Position numbers and translations under genes: made by a program. Shown piece after piece: positions 40,601-48,698 of a DNA stretch of 64,000 bases (position 1 is the first letter of the stretch; every line of letters begins with the position of its first letter). The DNA comes from Streptomyces xinghaiensis S187. GTDB lineage: Bacteria; Actinomycetota; Actinomycetes; Streptomycetales; Streptomycetaceae. The stretch spans positions 6,292,501-6,356,500 of the forward strand of contig NZ_CP023202.1 of assembly GCF_000220705.2 (NCBI RefSeq). The letters run 5' to 3'. The notes below the pieces were generated by a model. That model ran no database searches. It was not told where the DNA came from and saw only the letters and a program-made list of their open reading frames with translations.

Positions 40601-41790
40601 GGATCGGCATCGTCTGCCCGTACGCCTGGGACGTCCCCGGCGGCGTCCAGTTCCACATCCGCGACCTGGCCGAACACCTGATCGCGCTCGGCCACGCCGT
40701 CTCCGTCCTCGCGCCCTCGGACGAGGACACCCCGCTGCCGCCCTACGTCGTCTCGGCCGGCCGCGCCGTGCCCGTCCCGTACAACGGTTCGGTGGCCCGG
40801 CTCAACTTCGGCTTCCTGTCGGCCGCGCGCGTGCGCCGCTGGGTGCACGACGGCGACTTCGAGGTGCTGCACATCCACGAACCGGCCTCGCCCTCCCTCG
40901 GCCTGCTGGCCTGCTGGACGGCGCAGGGCCCGATCGTCGCCACCTTCCACACCTCCAACCCGCGCTCCCGGGCGATGATCGCCGCGTATCCGATCCTCCA
41001 GCCCGCGCTGGAGAAGATCAGTGCGCGCATCGCCGTCAGCGAGTACGCGCGGCGCACCCTGGTCGAACACCTCGGCGGAGACGCCGTGGTGATCCCCAAC
41101 GGCGTCGACGTCGGCTTCTTCGGCCGGGCCGAGCCCAAGCACGCATGGCTGGGCGACGTCCTCCACGACGGCGGCGGGGGCCGCGGCCCCACCCTCGGCT
41201 TCATCGGCCGCATCGACGAGCCCCGCAAGGGCCTGCCGGTCCTGATGAAGGCCTTCCCGGACATCCTCGCGGAGCACCCGGAGGCCCGGCTGCTCGTCGC
41301 GGGGCGCGGGGACGAGAAGGAGGCCGTCGCCGGACTGCCCGCCGGGATGCGCGACCACGTGGAATTCCTCGGCATGGTCAGCGACGAGGACAAGGCGCGG
41401 CTGCTGCGCAGCGTCGACCTGTACGTGGCGCCCAACACCGGCGGCGAGAGCTTCGGGATCATCCTGGTCGAGGCGATGTCGGCGGGCGCCCCGGTGCTCG
41501 CCAGCGACCTCGACGCCTTCGTCCAGGTGCTCGACGGCGGTCGGGCGGGGGAGATCTACCCGAACGAGGACGCCGCGGCCCTGGCCGGCGCGGCGAACCG
41601 GCTGCTGCGCGACCCGGCGCGGCTGCGGGAGCTCCGCGACCGCGGCAGCCGCCATGTGCGCCGCTTCGACTGGTCGACGGTGGGCTCGGACATCCTCTCC
41701 GTCTACGAGACGGTGACCGACGGCGCGGCGTCCGTCGCCGCCGACGAACGCCCGGGCCTGCGGGCCCGCTGGGGCCTGGCCCGCGACTGA
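40597..41790 (+). CDS. pimA: phosphatidylinositol alpha-mannosyltransferase
   Basis: 397 residues, GT4 glycosyltransferase. The N-terminal Rossmann half has YAWDVPGGVQFHIRDLAEHL with the GGVQ acceptor loop, and THIS-half HIHEPASPSLGLL. The C-terminal donor half has GFIGRIDEPRKGLPVLMKAF and the EX7E motif in ESFGIILVEAMSAG. It adds the first mannose from GDP-mannose to phosphatidylinositol. The GTG overlaps the acyltransferase stop by 4 nt. Last gene of the PIM unit; about 180 nt of repeat-containing spacer follows. Confidence 0.95.
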   Translation: MRIGIVCPYAWDVPGGVQFHIRDLAEHLIALGHAVSVLAPSDEDTPLPPYVVSAGRAVPVPYNGSVARLNFGFLSAARVRRWVHDGDFEVLHIHEPASPSLGLLACWTAQGPIVATFHTSNPRSRAMIAAYPILQPALEKISARIAVSEYARRTLVEHLGGDAVVIPNGVDVGFFGRAEPKHAWLGDVLHDGGGGRGPTLGFIGRIDEPRKGLPVLMKAFPDILAEHPEARLLVAGRGDEKEAVAGLPAGMRDHVEFLGMVSDEDKARLLRSVDLYVAPNTGGESFGIILVEAMSAGAPVLASDLDAFVQVLDGGRAGEIYPNEDAAALAGAANRLLRDPARLRELRDRGSRHVRRFDWSTVGSDILSVYETVTDGAASVAADERPGLRARWGLARD

Positions 41791-41969
41791 CGGCCGGGGC
41801 GCTTCGCGGGGGCCGGGCTCGTGGTGAACGGCAACGGGCGGGTGGGAGGGAAAACACCCGCGCGCAGCGCGGAAAGAATCCCGCGCGAAGCGCAAACACC
41901 CGCACCGGGGAAGCCGGGTGACACCGGCCGGCGCCGCAGGCGCCCGACCGGCCGGTACTGTGGCCCGCC

Positions 41970-42515
41970 GTGAGCACACTCATCTGGACAGCGGTCGCCC
42001 TCGCCCTCATCGGCGTCTATCTCAGCTGGACCGCGGGCCGGCTGGACCGCCTGCACGCCCGCATCGACGCGGCCCGCGCCGCGCTCGACGCGCAACTGCT
42101 GCGCCGGGCCTCGGTCGCCCAGGAGCTGGCCACCGCAGGAGTGCTCGACCCGGCCGCGTCCATGGTGCTCTACCAGGCCGCGCACGCCGCCCGGCAGGCC
42201 GAGGAGGAGCACCGCGAGGTCGCCGAGAGCGAACTCACCCAGGCGCTGCGCGCCGTCTTCGCGGAGCCCGGGCAGGTGGTGGCCGTCCGGGAGGCCCCCG
42301 GCGGCGACGCGGCGGCGGACGAACTGGCCGCCGCGGTGCGCCGGGTGCCGATGGCCCGCCGCTTCCACAACGACTCCGTGCGCGCCGCGCGGGCCCTGCG
42401 CGAACACCGCACGGTGCGCTGGTTCCGGCTCGCCGGCCACGCCCCGTTCCCGCTGGCGTTCGAGATGGACGACGAACCGCCGGAGGCGCTGACGGACCGC
42501 ACGGTCGGCCACTGA
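41970..42515 (+). CDS. membrane-anchored hypothetical protein (LemA-like outline)
   Basis: 181 residues. One N-terminal membrane helix (TLIWTAVALALIGVYLSW), then a helical region RLDRLHARIDAARAALDAQLLRRASVAQELA that recalls the LemA pattern (a conserved pair of helices with DxQLxRR), and a C-terminal domain with VPMARRFHNDSVRAARALREHRTVRWFRLAGHAPFPLAFEMDD. No enzyme motif. It starts with GTG at 41970. It lies where some actinomycetes place a small hypothetical gene between pimA and pdxS. The LemA relation is inference. Confidence 0.75.
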   Translation: MSTLIWTAVALALIGVYLSWTAGRLDRLHARIDAARAALDAQLLRRASVAQELATAGVLDPAASMVLYQAAHAARQAEEEHREVAESELTQALRAVFAEPGQVVAVREAPGGDAAADELAAAVRRVPMARRFHNDSVRAARALREHRTVRWFRLAGHAPFPLAFEMDDEPPEALTDRTVGH

Positions 42516-42756
42516 GGGCGCCGGACCGCGTGCCGGGGACGCCGGACCGGGGCGTACGGGCTGCCCGCCCGCCCGGCCCCGCCTAGCCCCGCCCGGCCGG
42601 ATTGGCCCCTCCGCTCGGGCCACCGTCCGCAAATTGGCCCTTTCCGTACGACACCGCAGCACGGTTTCCTCGAAGCTGTCCCACACAGGTGTCCGGGCCC
42701 CCGCCCACCCCGGGCGGACCGGACCGCCGTCATCTGCAGCGAATGAGGTCGAAACC

Positions 42757-43674
42757 GTGCCCACCACGCCCCCCAGCTCCGCTCCGTCCGCCCCCGAGAC
42801 CGGCACCGCGCGCGTCAAGCGCGGCATGGCCGAGCAGCTCAAGGGCGGCGTCATCATGGACGTGGTCACCCCGGAGCAGGCGAAGATCGCAGAGGACGCC
42901 GGTGCCGTCGCGGTGATGGCCCTGGAGCGGGTCCCCGCCGACATCCGCAAGGACGGCGGTGTCGCCCGGATGTCCGACCCCGACATGATCGAGGGCATCA
43001 TCGACGCGGTCTCGATCCCCGTCATGGCCAAGTCCCGGATCGGCCACTTCGTCGAGGCCCAGCTGCTCCAGTCCCTCGGCGTGGACTACATCGACGAGTC
43101 CGAGGTCCTCACCCCGGCCGACGAGGCCAACCACAGCGACAAGTGGGCCTTCACCACCCCCTTCGTCTGCGGTGCCACCAACCTCGGTGAGGCGCTGCGC
43201 CGGATCGCCGAGGGCGCGGCCATGATCCGCTCCAAGGGCGAGGCCGGCACCGGCAACGTCGTCGAGGCCGTCCGCCACCTCCGCCAGATCAAGGCCGAGA
43301 TCGGCCGGCTGCGCGCCTGCGACAACCACGAGCTGTACGCCGCGGCCAAGGAACTCCGGGCCCCGTACGAGCTGGTCAAGGAGGTCGCCGGACTCGGCAA
43401 GCTGCCCGTCGTGCTGTTCTCCGCGGGCGGTGTCGCCACCCCGGCCGACGCCGCGCTGATGCGCCAGCTCGGCGCCGAGGGCGTCTTCGTCGGCTCCGGC
43501 ATCTTCAAGTCCGGCGACCCGGCGAAGCGCGCCGCGGCCATCGTGAAGGCCACCACCTTCTACGACGACCCGAAGGTGATCGCCGACGCCTCGCGCGGCC
43601 TCGGCGAGGCCATGGTCGGCATCAACTGCGACACGCTCCCGGAGAGCGAGCGCTACGCCAACCGCGGCTGGTAA
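42757..43674 (+). CDS. pdxS: pyridoxal 5'-phosphate synthase, lyase subunit
   Basis: 305 residues, the normal length for PdxS. (beta/alpha)8 barrel with near-invariant strings: MAEQLKGGVIMDVVTPEQAK, MALERVPADIRKDGGVARMSDP, VMAKSRIGHFVEAQ (the catalytic Lys), VDYIDESEVLTPAD, FVCGATNLGEALRRI, RSKGEAGTGNVVEAV. It makes PLP from ribose 5-phosphate, glyceraldehyde 3-phosphate and ammonia supplied by PdxT. GTG is the start. PdxT follows after 156 nt. No PdxR/MocR regulator gene lies beside it. Confidence 0.97.
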   Translation: MPTTPPSSAPSAPETGTARVKRGMAEQLKGGVIMDVVTPEQAKIAEDAGAVAVMALERVPADIRKDGGVARMSDPDMIEGIIDAVSIPVMAKSRIGHFVEAQLLQSLGVDYIDESEVLTPADEANHSDKWAFTTPFVCGATNLGEALRRIAEGAAMIRSKGEAGTGNVVEAVRHLRQIKAEIGRLRACDNHELYAAAKELRAPYELVKEVAGLGKLPVVLFSAGGVATPADAALMRQLGAEGVFVGSGIFKSGDPAKRAAAIVKATTFYDDPKVIADASRGLGEAMVGINCDTLPESERYANRGW

Positions 43675-43830
43675 CAGCGGAGTTCCCGGCGCGGCCGCGG
43701 AACCCCGCGGCCGCGCCCGGGGCGGGGCGGTACCGCCCGGCACCTCCGCGCCCGCGCGCCGTCACCCTCACCGCCGCGCCTCCCGCGCCCCCCGTGCGTT
43801 CCCCCTCGTCCCCCGAAGAGGTAGTCACCC

Positions 43831-44439
43831 GTGCCCGTGCCCACCCCCGCCATCGGCGTCCTCGCCCTCCAGGGCGACGTCCGCGAGCACCTCGCCGCCC
43901 TCGCCGCGGCCGGCGCGCCCGCCCGCCCGGTCCGCCGCCCCGGGGAGCTGGAGGAGGTGGGCGCCCTGGTGATCCCCGGCGGCGAGTCCACCACCATGGT
44001 CAAGCTGGCCGGTCTCTTCGGCCTGCTGGAGCCGCTGCGGGCACGGGTGCGGGCGGGGATGCCCGCCTACGGCTCCTGCGCCGGCATGATCATGCTCGCG
44101 GACAAGATTCTGGACGGCCGGGCCGGGCAGGAGACCGTCGGCGGTATCGACATGATCGTGCGCCGCAACGCCTTCGGCCGCCAGAACGAGTCCTTCGAAG
44201 CGGCCGTCGACGTCGCCGGCATCGAGGGCGGACCGGTCGAGGGCGTCTTCATCCGGGCCCCGTGGGTGGAGTCCACGGGCGCCGCCGTGGAGGTGCTCGC
44301 CGCGCACGACGGCCACACCGTCGCCGTACGCCAGGGCAACCTGCTGGCCACGTCCTTCCACCCCGAACTGACCGGCGACCACCGGGTGCACGCCCTCTTC
44401 GCGGAGATGGCGCGCGGGGCGGCGGCCGCGCACCGGTAG
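43831..44439 (+). CDS. pdxT: pyridoxal 5'-phosphate synthase, glutaminase subunit
   Basis: 202 residues. Class I glutaminase: GVLALQGDVREHL at the start, PGGESTT (46-52), nucleophile C83 in YGSCAGM and the His-Glu pair in SFHPEL near residue 178. It hydrolyses glutamine and channels ammonia to PdxS in a 12+12 complex. It starts at GTG 43831 after GAGG. Its end contains TAGGAT, a possible -10 box for yebC, 45 nt upstream of the yebC start. Confidence 0.96.
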   Translation: MPVPTPAIGVLALQGDVREHLAALAAAGAPARPVRRPGELEEVGALVIPGGESTTMVKLAGLFGLLEPLRARVRAGMPAYGSCAGMIMLADKILDGRAGQETVGGIDMIVRRNAFGRQNESFEAAVDVAGIEGGPVEGVFIRAPWVESTGAAVEVLAAHDGHTVAVRQGNLLATSFHPELTGDHRVHALFAEMARGAAAAHR

Positions 44440-44483
44440 GATCGCGGAGTTCGTATTCATCGGGTCGTTGAAGGAGCGAGGCT

Positions 44484-45245
44484 GTGTCCGGCCACTCCAA
44501 GTGGGCAACCACCAAGCACAAGAAGGCCGTGATCGATGCCAAGCGCGGCAAGCTCTTCGCCAAGCTGATCAAGAACATCGAGGTCGCGGCCCGTACGGGG
44601 GGCGGTGACCCGGACGGCAACCCCACGCTCTACGACGCCATCCAGAAGGCGAAGAAGAGTTCCGTTCCCAACAAGAACATCGAGAGCGCCGTCAAGCGCG
44701 GCGCGGGTCTGGAAGCCGGCGGCGCCGACTACCAGACCATCATGTACGAGGGGTACGGTCCGAACGGTGTCGCGGTGCTCATCGAGTGCCTCACCGACAA
44801 CCGCAACCGCGCCGCCTCGGACGTCCGGGTGGCGATGACCCGCAACGGCGGTTCCATGGCCGACCCGGGCTCGGTGTCGTACCTGTTCAACCGCAAGGGC
44901 GTCGTCATCGTCCCCAAGGGCGAGGACGGCAAGCTCACCGAGGACGACGTGCTGGGCGCCGTGCTCGACGCGGGCGCCGAGGAGGTCAACGACCTCGGTG
45001 AGTCCTTCGAGGTCATCAGCGAGGCCACCGACCTCGTCGCGGTCCGCACCGCGCTCGTCGACGCGGGCATCGACTACGACTCGGCCGAGGCCAGCTTCGT
45101 CCCCACCATGCAGGTGCAGCTGGACGAGGAGGGCGCGCGGAAGATCTTCAAGCTGATCGACGCGCTCGACGACAGCGACGACGTGCAGAACGTCTTCGCG
45201 AACTTCGACGTCTCGGACGAGGTCATGGCGAAGGTCGAGGCCTGA
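44484..45245 (+). CDS. yebC: YebC/PmpR family protein
   Basis: 253 residues: SGHSKWATTKHKKAVIDAKRGKLFAKLIKNIEVAAR, then the GGDPDGNPTLYDAIQKAKKSSVPN and YEGYGPNGVA segments typical of YebC. Members were long called transcriptional regulators; recent work ties them to relief of ribosome stalling on proline tracts. The GTG start follows AAGGAGCG. It lies in the conserved pdxT-yebC-ruvC order. A 13-bp hairpin follows, separating it from ruvC. Confidence 0.95.
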   Translation: MSGHSKWATTKHKKAVIDAKRGKLFAKLIKNIEVAARTGGGDPDGNPTLYDAIQKAKKSSVPNKNIESAVKRGAGLEAGGADYQTIMYEGYGPNGVAVLIECLTDNRNRAASDVRVAMTRNGGSMADPGSVSYLFNRKGVVIVPKGEDGKLTEDDVLGAVLDAGAEEVNDLGESFEVISEATDLVAVRTALVDAGIDYDSAEASFVPTMQVQLDEEGARKIFKLIDALDDSDDVQNVFANFDVSDEVMAKVEA

Positions 45246-45295
45246 TCCACGGGCACCGCACCACGCGGCACTACGCGCCGGAGCCACGGCGCGGC

Positions 45296-45327
45296 ACGGG
45301 CCGACGGGACACACCCCGTCGGCCCGT
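45296..45327. terminator. 13-bp perfect hairpin between yebC and ruvC
   Basis: ACGGGCCGACGGG (45296-45308) and CCCGTCGGCCCGT (45315-45327) with loop ACACAC. It ends the pdxST-yebC unit before the ruvCAB unit. Confidence 0.85.
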
Positions 45328-45393
45328 CGCGCTGTCGGCGGCAGCCGATAGCCTGCAGGAACACCTGACCGAATCGAGGGGAGGGGCGCCGCT

Positions 45394-46056
45394 GTGCGCG
45401 TACTGGGCGTGGACCCCGGGCTGACCCGGTGCGGCGTCGGCGTCGTCGACGGGGTCGCCGGCCGGCCGCTCACGATGCTCGGCGTCGGAGTGGTCCGCAC
45501 CCCCGCCGACGCCGACGTCCCCGACCGGCTCGTCCTGGTCGAACGGGGCATCGAGCAGTGGCTCGACGAGCACCGCCCCGACTGCGTCGCCGTGGAACGG
45601 GTGTTCAGCCAGCACAACGTCCGCACGGTCATGGGCACCGCCCAGGCCAGCGCCGTCGCGATGCTCTGCGCGGCCCGCCGCGGCCTGCCTGTCGCGCTGC
45701 ACACCCCCAGCGAGGTCAAGGCCGCCGTCACCGGCAGCGGCCGCGCCGACAAGGCACAGGTCGGCGCGATGGTCACCCGCCTGCTGCGGCTCGCCGCGCC
45801 GCCCAGGCCGGCCGACGCGGCCGACGCCCTCGCCCTCGCCATCTGCCACATCTGGCGCGCACCCGCCACCAACCGCCTCCAGCAGGCGCAGGCCCTGGCC
45901 CGCGCGCAGCACGCGGCGCACCGCTCCGGCCGCGGACCGGGAACCCCCCGTACCCCGCGCCCGGCGGGCGCCCCGGCCGCCGCCCCCGCGCGGCCCGCCG
46001 CCGCGAGCCCGGCCGCCGCCCGGCCGGAGAACACCCCCGGAGAGGGACCATCGTGA
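45394..46056 (+). CDS. ruvC: Holliday junction resolvase RuvC
   Basis: 220 residues. RNase H-like fold with catalytic D7 (LGVDPGLTRCG), Glu in VAVERVFSQHN and the Asp pair in RPADAADALALAICH. It cuts four-way junctions symmetrically after RuvAB migration. Residues beyond 170 are an Ala/Pro-rich tail not found in E. coli RuvC. It starts at GTG after GGAGGGG; the stop overlaps ruvA by 4 nt. Confidence 0.97.
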   Translation: MRVLGVDPGLTRCGVGVVDGVAGRPLTMLGVGVVRTPADADVPDRLVLVERGIEQWLDEHRPDCVAVERVFSQHNVRTVMGTAQASAVAMLCAARRGLPVALHTPSEVKAAVTGSGRADKAQVGAMVTRLLRLAAPPRPADAADALALAICHIWRAPATNRLQQAQALARAQHAAHRSGRGPGTPRTPRPAGAPAAAPARPAAASPAAARPENTPGEGPS

Positions 46057-46676
46057 TCGCCTTCGTCAGCGGCCCCGTCGCCGCGATCGCCCCGGGCAGC
46101 GCCGTCGTCGAGGTGGGCGGCTTCGGCGTCGCCGTCCAGTGCACCCCGGACACCCTCTCCGGGCTGCGCCTCGGCGAGCAGGCCAGGCTCGCCACCTCCC
46201 TGGTGGTCCGCGAGGACTCCCTCACCCTCTACGGCTTCGCCGACGACGACGAGCGGCAGGTGTTCGAACTCCTCCAGACGGCCAGTGGCGTGGGCCCACG
46301 GCTGGCCCAGGCCATGCTCGCCGTGCACCGCCCCGACGCCCTGCGGCTCGCCGTCTCCACCGGGGACGAGAAGGCCCTCACGGCGGTACCGGGCATCGGG
46401 AAGAAGGGTGCGCAGAAGCTCCTCCTGGAACTCAGGGACCGGCTCGGCGAGCCCCTGGGCACCGGAGCCGCCGCCCGGGCGAAGACCTCCGGGCCCGCCG
46501 CCTGGAGCGAGCAGCTGCACGCCGCCCTGATCGGCCTCGGCTACGCCCCCCGCGAGGCCGACGAGGCCGTGGCCGCCGTCGGCCCGCAGGCGGAGGAGGC
46601 CCTCGCCGCGGGCACCGCCCCGCCCGTGCCGCAACTGCTGCGCGCCGCCCTGCAGAGCCTGAACCGCACCCGCTGA
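46053..46676 (+). CDS. ruvA: Holliday junction DNA helicase subunit RuvA
   Basis: 207 residues. OB-fold domain (IAFVSGPVAAI … VQCTPDTL … LVVREDSLTLYGFADDDERQVFELLQ), tandem helix-hairpin-helix motifs (ASGVGPRLAQAML, VPGIGKKGAQKLLLEL) and the C-terminal RuvB-binding three-helix domain. It holds the junction and loads RuvB. The GTG overlaps the ruvC stop (GTGA); ruvB starts 67 nt downstream. Confidence 0.97.
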   Translation: MIAFVSGPVAAIAPGSAVVEVGGFGVAVQCTPDTLSGLRLGEQARLATSLVVREDSLTLYGFADDDERQVFELLQTASGVGPRLAQAMLAVHRPDALRLAVSTGDEKALTAVPGIGKKGAQKLLLELRDRLGEPLGTGAAARAKTSGPAAWSEQLHAALIGLGYAPREADEAVAAVGPQAEEALAAGTAPPVPQLLRAALQSLNRTR

Positions 46677-46742
46677 CCCGGACCGGGGCCGGGACCCGCG
46701 AGCCGGACCCGGTCACCGGCACCCGCCGAGCTGAGAGAGACC

Positions 46743-47828
46743 ATGAACTGGGACGACACCCCTACCGACACCGCGGCCGGAACCGAGGCCGGGGAGCGGC
46801 TGGTGGACGCCGGTGCCGCCGGTGAGGACCAGGCCATCGAGGCGGCGCTGCGCCCGAAGAACCTGGGCGAGTTCGTCGGCCAGGAGCGGGTCCGCGAGCA
46901 GCTCGACCTCGTCCTGCGCGCCGCCCGCCAGCGCGGCGCCACCGCCGACCACGTCCTGCTGTCCGGCGCCCCGGGCCTCGGCAAGACCACCCTCTCCATG
47001 ATCATCGCCGCGGAGATGGGCGCCCCGATCCGCATCACCTCCGGCCCGGCCATCCAGCACGCCGGCGATCTCGCCGCGATCCTCTCCTCCCTCGCGGAGG
47101 GGGAGGTCCTCTTCCTCGACGAGATCCACCGGATGTCCCGGCCCGCCGAGGAGATGCTCTACATGGCGATGGAGGACTTCCGGGTCGACGTCGTCGTCGG
47201 CAAGGGCCCCGGCGCCACCGCCATCCCCCTGGAACTCCCGCCCTTCACCCTGGTCGGAGCCACCACCCGGGCCGGGCTGCTGCCGCCGCCGCTGCGCGAC
47301 CGCTTCGGCTTCACCGGGCACATGGACTTCTACGAGCCCGCCGAGCTGGAGCGGGTGCTGCACCGCTCCGCCCAGCTGCTGGACGTCGAGATCGAGTCCG
47401 ACGGGGCCGCGGAGATCGCCGGCCGCTCCCGCGGCACGCCCCGGATCGCCAACCGGCTGCTCCGCCGGGTCCGGGACTACGCCCAGGTCAAGGCGGACGG
47501 GGTGATCACCCGCTCCATCGCGGAGACCGCCCTCGGCGTCTACGAGGTGGACGGCCGGGGCCTGGACCGGCTCGACCGCGCCGTCCTGGGCGCGCTGCTC
47601 AAGCTGTTCGGCGGCGGACCGGTCGGCCTGTCCACCCTCTCCGTCGCGGTGGGCGAGGAGCGCGAGACGGTCGAGGAGGTGGCCGAGCCCTTCCTGGTCC
47701 GGGAGGGGCTGCTGGCCCGCACCCCCCGCGGCCGGGTCGCCACCCCGGCGGCCTGGGAGCATCTGGGGTTGCGGCCGCCGCAGAACGCGGGCGGCTCCGG
47801 CGGTCAGCAGGGCCTCTTCGGGGTGTGA
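46743..47828 (+). CDS. ruvB: Holliday junction branch migration ATPase RuvB
   Basis: 361 residues. AAA+ ATPase: LRPKNLGEFVGQERVREQL, Walker A GAPGLGKTT, Walker B LFLDEIHRM, sensor 1 GATTRAGLL, arginine finger region LRDRFGF, and the winged-helix domain at the C-terminus (GLLARTPRGRVATPAAWEHLGL). Hexamers pump DNA through the RuvA-bound junction. AGAGAGACC lies before the ATG. Third gene of the ruvCAB unit. Confidence 0.98.
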   Translation: MNWDDTPTDTAAGTEAGERLVDAGAAGEDQAIEAALRPKNLGEFVGQERVREQLDLVLRAARQRGATADHVLLSGAPGLGKTTLSMIIAAEMGAPIRITSGPAIQHAGDLAAILSSLAEGEVLFLDEIHRMSRPAEEMLYMAMEDFRVDVVVGKGPGATAIPLELPPFTLVGATTRAGLLPPPLRDRFGFTGHMDFYEPAELERVLHRSAQLLDVEIESDGAAEIAGRSRGTPRIANRLLRRVRDYAQVKADGVITRSIAETALGVYEVDGRGLDRLDRAVLGALLKLFGGGPVGLSTLSVAVGEERETVEEVAEPFLVREGLLARTPRGRVATPAAWEHLGLRPPQNAGGSGGQQGLFGV

Positions 47829-47996
47829 CGGCGCGGTCCCCTCGCCTGCCCCGGAACCCCGGTGCCATGCTGGACGTTGTTCCATCGGCGCGAACTCGCT
47901 TAGACTCCGCCGATGCCGTCCCATGCACCGGACGGCGCACCCACCCCCGAATACCAGGCCGCATCCCCTGCGGTCGTGCGAAGGAAACCCCGTCCC

Positions 47997-48515
47997 GTGA
48001 ATATCGTCACTCTCCTCCCCTTCATCGTGCTCATCGGGGCCATGGTCCTCATGACCCGCTCGGCGAAGAAGAAGCAGCAGCAGGCCGCCGCGATGCGTGA
48101 CCAGATGCAGCCGGGCACCGGTATCCGCACGATCGGGGGCATGTACGCCACCGTCAAGGAGGTCGGCGACGACACGGTCCTCCTGGAGGTCGCTCCCGGG
48201 GTCCACGCCGTCTACGCCAAGAACGCCGTCGCCGCGGTCCTCGAGGACGCGGAGTACAACAGCATCGTGCACGGCACCGACTTCGACGGCGGCGAGCTCA
48301 AGTCCGGCACCCCGGTCGTCCCGGACGACGCGTCCTCGCTCACCGCGGCGGACCGTCCGGCGGCCGGTGACGAGCCCGTGGTCGACCTCGGCAAGGACGC
48401 CGCCGACGACGAGCGGCCGGCCGGCGACGCCGCGGGAGACCGGACCGGTGACAGCGAGGCCGCCGAGGCCGCCGAGGCCGACAAGAAGGACGACGGCGGC
48501 ACCGGCGCGAAGTAG
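47997..48515 (+). CDS. yajC: preprotein translocase subunit YajC
   Basis: 172 residues. One membrane helix (NIVTLLPFIVLIGAMVLM), the basic SAKKKQQQAAAM, then the YajC fold (MQPGTGIRTIGGMYATVKEVGDDTVLLEVAPGV). The C-terminal 60 residues are an acidic Asp/Glu/Ala-rich tail. It is associated with SecDF in the Sec translocon. The GTG at 47997 is preferred over the frame's upstream start at 47913 because it puts the membrane helix at the N-terminus and follows AAGGA. Confidence 0.93.
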   Translation: MNIVTLLPFIVLIGAMVLMTRSAKKKQQQAAAMRDQMQPGTGIRTIGGMYATVKEVGDDTVLLEVAPGVHAVYAKNAVAAVLEDAEYNSIVHGTDFDGGELKSGTPVVPDDASSLTAADRPAAGDEPVVDLGKDAADDERPAGDAAGDRTGDSEAAEAAEADKKDDGGTGAK

Positions 48516-48698
48516 GCACGTCCGCGGGTTGCGACCGCCCGCGCCGGGCGCCGTCGTCCGAGACCGGGACACGGCACCGCCGCACCGGGCACCACCGCCC
48601 GCCGGACGTCCGTACCCGCGGAGCACCGTCCTCCATTACACTTCGTGGCCGCCCGCTCACGACCGATGCGGTGCGGTTGGACAGGGAGAATCGAGAAG

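Noticed and set aside
41790..41969. CRISPR-like repeats after pimA
   Set aside because: Only a pair of short, imperfect GC repeats with no regular spacers.
42516..42756. PdxR/MocR regulator or operator in front of pdxS
   Set aside because: No regulator gene and no clear palindrome in the 240-bp leader.
45328..45393. LexA (SOS) box upstream of ruvC
   Set aside because: No TCGAAC-n4-GTTCGA-type sequence was found.
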